From: Owenia fusiformis
Lineage: Eukaryota > Annelida > Polychaeta > Sabellida > Oweniidae
Direction of reading: 5' to 3'
DNA: 64,000 nt
Assembly (NCBI GenBank): GCA_903813345.2
Contig: CAIIXF020000008.1
Location: 30,714,867 to 30,778,866 of the forward strand
In this document: positions 62,701 through 64,000 of the stretch, in pieces
Layout: each line of letters opens with the position of its first letter
How positions within the stretch are numbered: position 1 is the first letter of the stretch
Made by a program: the position numbers and the translations under genes
The notes under the pieces: generated by a model
What the model saw: the letters and a program-made list of their open reading frames with translations, nothing else
Database searches by the model: none
Told to the model about the DNA's origin: nothing

Positions 62701-64000
62701 CCTTTGTCTAACATTTTGTTCACTTCTTCTGTCACCATTTCTTGTTTAGCAAGGGGCTGTCTCCTGGGATGTTGTTTGATTTGGCGGGCATTGCCAGTAT
62801 CTATGTGATGTTCTACTACATCTGTCCGTCCTAGATCATCTGAGTTCTTTGCGAAAATATCCCTATATTCTATAAGTAATTTTCGCACTGCTAATGACTG
62901 ACTATCATTTAGATCAGTACATGATCTTTTATAAAAATCTTCCAAATATTCTGGTAAATGTTCCTGTTTTTGCTCATCAGATGATGTGACATTGAAAATA
63001 CCTGCATTTTCCTCATTGGCCAGTTCCTTTATATTCGTGACTAGGTCTATCTCACCCACTTTTGTGTTTTTGTAAATGGTTATTGGTTGATCACTTGGAT
63101 TCATAATTCTAATAGGAATCATGTTCTGTGCATTGTCTGTAATGTCAATCAAAGAACGCCCAATAACTAAGTCATGTTTGGTGCTGAATGATTGCGTCTG
63201 TTCTATAACACCTACTTTTCCCTTACTCAAACCACTGATACGATTTACTCTTCCCTTCACTATCATTTCGCACATAGCTGGTATCTGTACGGTTTGATTT
63301 ATCAGTGCTTTCATAACTGGTTGGGAATCGTGTGTCATACATTCAATTATATTTCCATGAATGTTCAGTGTTCCATTGCCAAGATCCAACACCCCTTTGT
63401 TTGCTACCAGAAAATCCATTCCAATAATGGCATCTGTGTTGATTTCGGCAATCCATACTTTCAACGGATAGCAAGTTCCACCAAAGTTCAAAATAATGTG
63501 GCTGTAGCCCACTAGTGGAAGTGGACTTCCGTCAGCATTTTTAAAACTATTGTATGGCGGTACAATGATGTCATTTTCTTTTCCTACACGGTGAAATACT
63601 TGGCTTGAAATAATTGAAATGCAGGAACCACTATCTAATAGAAAATTTACTGAATTTTCCTGAATATTTCCATTCACAAACAATCCATTTTCCATGATAT
63701 TATTCACTAATTCAGTATTACTTAGTCGATCTATTGCTGATAACGCATTTCTTATTTCTTTGGATTGAACGTCATCCACTTCCGGTGTTCCTGGTGTACT
63801 ATTAGTGACTTCCTGTTCTTTAAACCGTTGTAGCTTTTGATTTCGCCAGTATGTATTTCTTTTCCCTGGTTTTCGTGGCGTACCATATTTCTCATGATTT
63901 CTCCTCATCCTTGATTTGTTCCTATTCTGAGAACCAGTATTTGCATTTGAACCGTTAAAATCAAATCTACAAAATTGCATCACGTGTCCTTCATCCCGGC
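59787..64000 (-). CDS. Ty3/Gypsy gag-pol frame, partial
   Basis: About 1,400 codons are open to the window edge. Domains in order: a protease (FLLDSGSCISII, codon ~115 from 63983), reverse transcriptase (FCIDYRKLND, CSVDMASGYW, LLYIDDILTW), RNase H (YVLDCDASKFGLGG, IRTDHRALKW), integrase with an HHCC zinc site (GHLGIHK...CNKCDSC) and catalytic D, D, E (ATDILGPL, MHSDQGRNYE, VERFNRTLE), and a C-terminal chromodomain (EEILGKRKKRGQWEYLCKWE then GYDS). Upstream of codon GTG at 63983 the frame continues as RDEGH, so RDEGHVMQFC is the second half of a CCHC zinc knuckle. Gag and pol thus share one frame here. Confidence 0.9.
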   Translation of the reverse strand, partial: RDEGHVMQFCRFDFNGSNANTGSQNRNKSRMRRNHEKYGTPRKPGKRNTYWRNQKLQRFKEQEVTNSTPGTPEVDDVQSKEIRNALSAIDRLSNTELVNNIMENGLFVNGNIQENSVNFLLDSGSCISIISSQVFHRVGKENDIIVPPYNSFKNADGSPLPLVGYSHIILNFGGTCYPLKVWIAEINTDAIIGMDFLVANKGVLDLGNGTLNIHGNIIECMTHDSQPVMKALINQTVQIPAMCEMIVKGRVNRISGLSKGKVGVIEQTQSFSTKHDLVIGRSLIDITDNAQNMIPIRIMNPSDQPITIYKNTKVGEIDLVTNIKELANEENAGIFNVTSSDEQKQEHLPEYLEDFYKRSCTDLNDSQSLAVRKLLIEYRDIFAKNSDDLGRTDVVEHHIDTGNARQIKQHPRRQPLAKQEMVTEEVNKMLDKGIIEPSNAPWSSPIVLVTKKDKTIRFCIDYRKLNDVTKKDAYPIPRLDTCLDSLSGAKWFCSVDMASGYWQVALDKESKEKTSFVVRDGLYQFNVMPFGLTGAPGTFQRLMETVLKGLQWKSCLLYIDDILTWGKSFEDTLMKIKEVFDRIRKSGLKMKPKKCSLFKSSVIFLGHKVSREGVETDSEKVEQIVNWKTPVCQKEVRAFVGFVGYYRKFVKGFSNIARPLHQLCEKQKGLTWTSECQEAFQTLKNAIVSAPILAYPSETGTYVLDCDASKFGLGGVLSQIVDGVERPISFGSKTMNKSERNYCVTRKELLAIVTFVKRFRPYLYGQKFIIRTDHRALKWLFNFKEPDGQIARWLEMLSSYDMEIQHRPGASHANADGLSRMQCPQCGMKNEEDNTVNAIHGVQSENEKQSALGAWSSEEIRALQMRDPEIAMVFKSVESGRKITWKDISNQGKPLKHLLSDWNRLKVKDGILYRKWESDTGDNIRWQLVVPKQLRKDVMTQLHNTATAGHLGIHKTIEKVRSRYFWYSIRTDVRDWCNKCDSCASRKPNFKKKKAPMKLYQVGVPMERIATDILGPLPTTNKGNKYIIIVADYFTKWTEAYAIPNQETETIADIVSKEFIYRWGCPLSMHSDQGRNYESKIFQEVCNSFGITKTRTTPLRPCSDGMVERFNRTLESMLSMFVDKHQKDWDEYLPFLMLAYRTSVHESSQFTPCELMLGRQLNLPMDMVFGPPQDEKDSETDYVASLKERMETTHAFARETLKRNSMRQKKIYDVKAAPTTMHEGDAVWLHCPLRKPGISPKLQRPYQGPYIITKRISDITYRIQRSRRSKPTVVHIDRLKPYKGDEKPTWFKSKENSGEEREQKENNANREVTPVTPTHDTEDESHPNTDNTSTNVDNENESDEEEEYFQVEEILGKRKKRGQWEYLCKWEGYDSSANTFEPWENLNDFSKSFIRNNEIPIVK

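Larger units (their letters stand above)
57688..64000 (-). mobile_element. Ty3/Gypsy LTR retroelement, 3' part
   Basis: Order on the minus strand: gag end (window edge), pol, ~1.4-kb spacer, purine tract, 3' LTR. The 5' LTR and most of gag lie beyond 64000. The pol order protease-RT-RNase H-integrase with a C-terminal chromodomain places it among chromodomain-bearing Ty3/Gypsy elements. The visible part looks whole, with no break seen in the long frame, so the copy is probably young. Confidence 0.85.

Noticed and set aside
59809-63515. Plus-strand frames opposite the Ty3/Gypsy pol
   Set aside because: They are antisense shadows of a long, domain-rich frame on the minus strand.

Overview
The window looks like animal nuclear DNA, probably from a marine invertebrate. 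It is AT-rich, has spliced genes with GT-AG introns, and is crowded with non-autonomous DNA transposons, a Ty3/Gypsy element and Helitron-like sequences. No species can be named from the sequence alone. About 3 kb or less is host coding sequence; the rest is intron, intergenic DNA and mobile DNA.

Layout. 1-8238 is a head-to-tail array of Helitron-like non-autonomous elements, each ending in the same hairpin plus CTAG. It appears to lie in an intron of a coiled-coil gene on the minus strand, whose first two coding exons are at 8981-9202 and 8470-8540. A small cytochrome c oxidase subunit 7A-like gene (three coding exons, 74 residues) runs the other way at 10521-11511, so 9203-10520 is a shared divergent promoter region. 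A 105-bp tandem repeat follows its stop codon.

15109-50398, minus strand, holds what I read as one large gene for a single-pass type II membrane protein. It has an N-terminal coding exon at 50269-50398, a large low-complexity exon at 23590-24463 and eight exons at 15109-20870. All splice phases agree, giving 769 codons plus stop. The predicted protein has a long cytoplasmic tail, one membrane segment, a glycosylated coiled-coil stalk and a C-terminal module with six cysteines. I do not recognise the family. A shorter 431-residue form could start at 20860.

The ~26-kb intron (24464-50268) is a store of nested transposons whose boundaries can be read to the base: a pogo-like MITE holding a palindromic MITE, a palindromic MITE split by another MITE with an ATATT duplication, a 5.7-kb PiggyBac relic with TTAA ends holding a LINE tail, and a 1.9-kb element split by a 773-bp Mutator-like foldback with a perfect 10-bp target duplication. 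A 296-bp MITE sits in a local tandem duplication that supplies its own empty site.

51.2-57.5 kb carries a cluster of pearl/HINE-like elements with a terminal hairpin (one with a ~130-bp internal minisatellite), a tRNA-derived SINE and further MITEs. 57688-64000 is the 3' part of a Ty3/Gypsy retroelement on the minus strand: an LTR, a purine tract, and a long pol frame ending in a chromodomain. It runs off the window edge. The two best-supported host products (COX7A-like subunit and the type II membrane protein) have no evident functional link.
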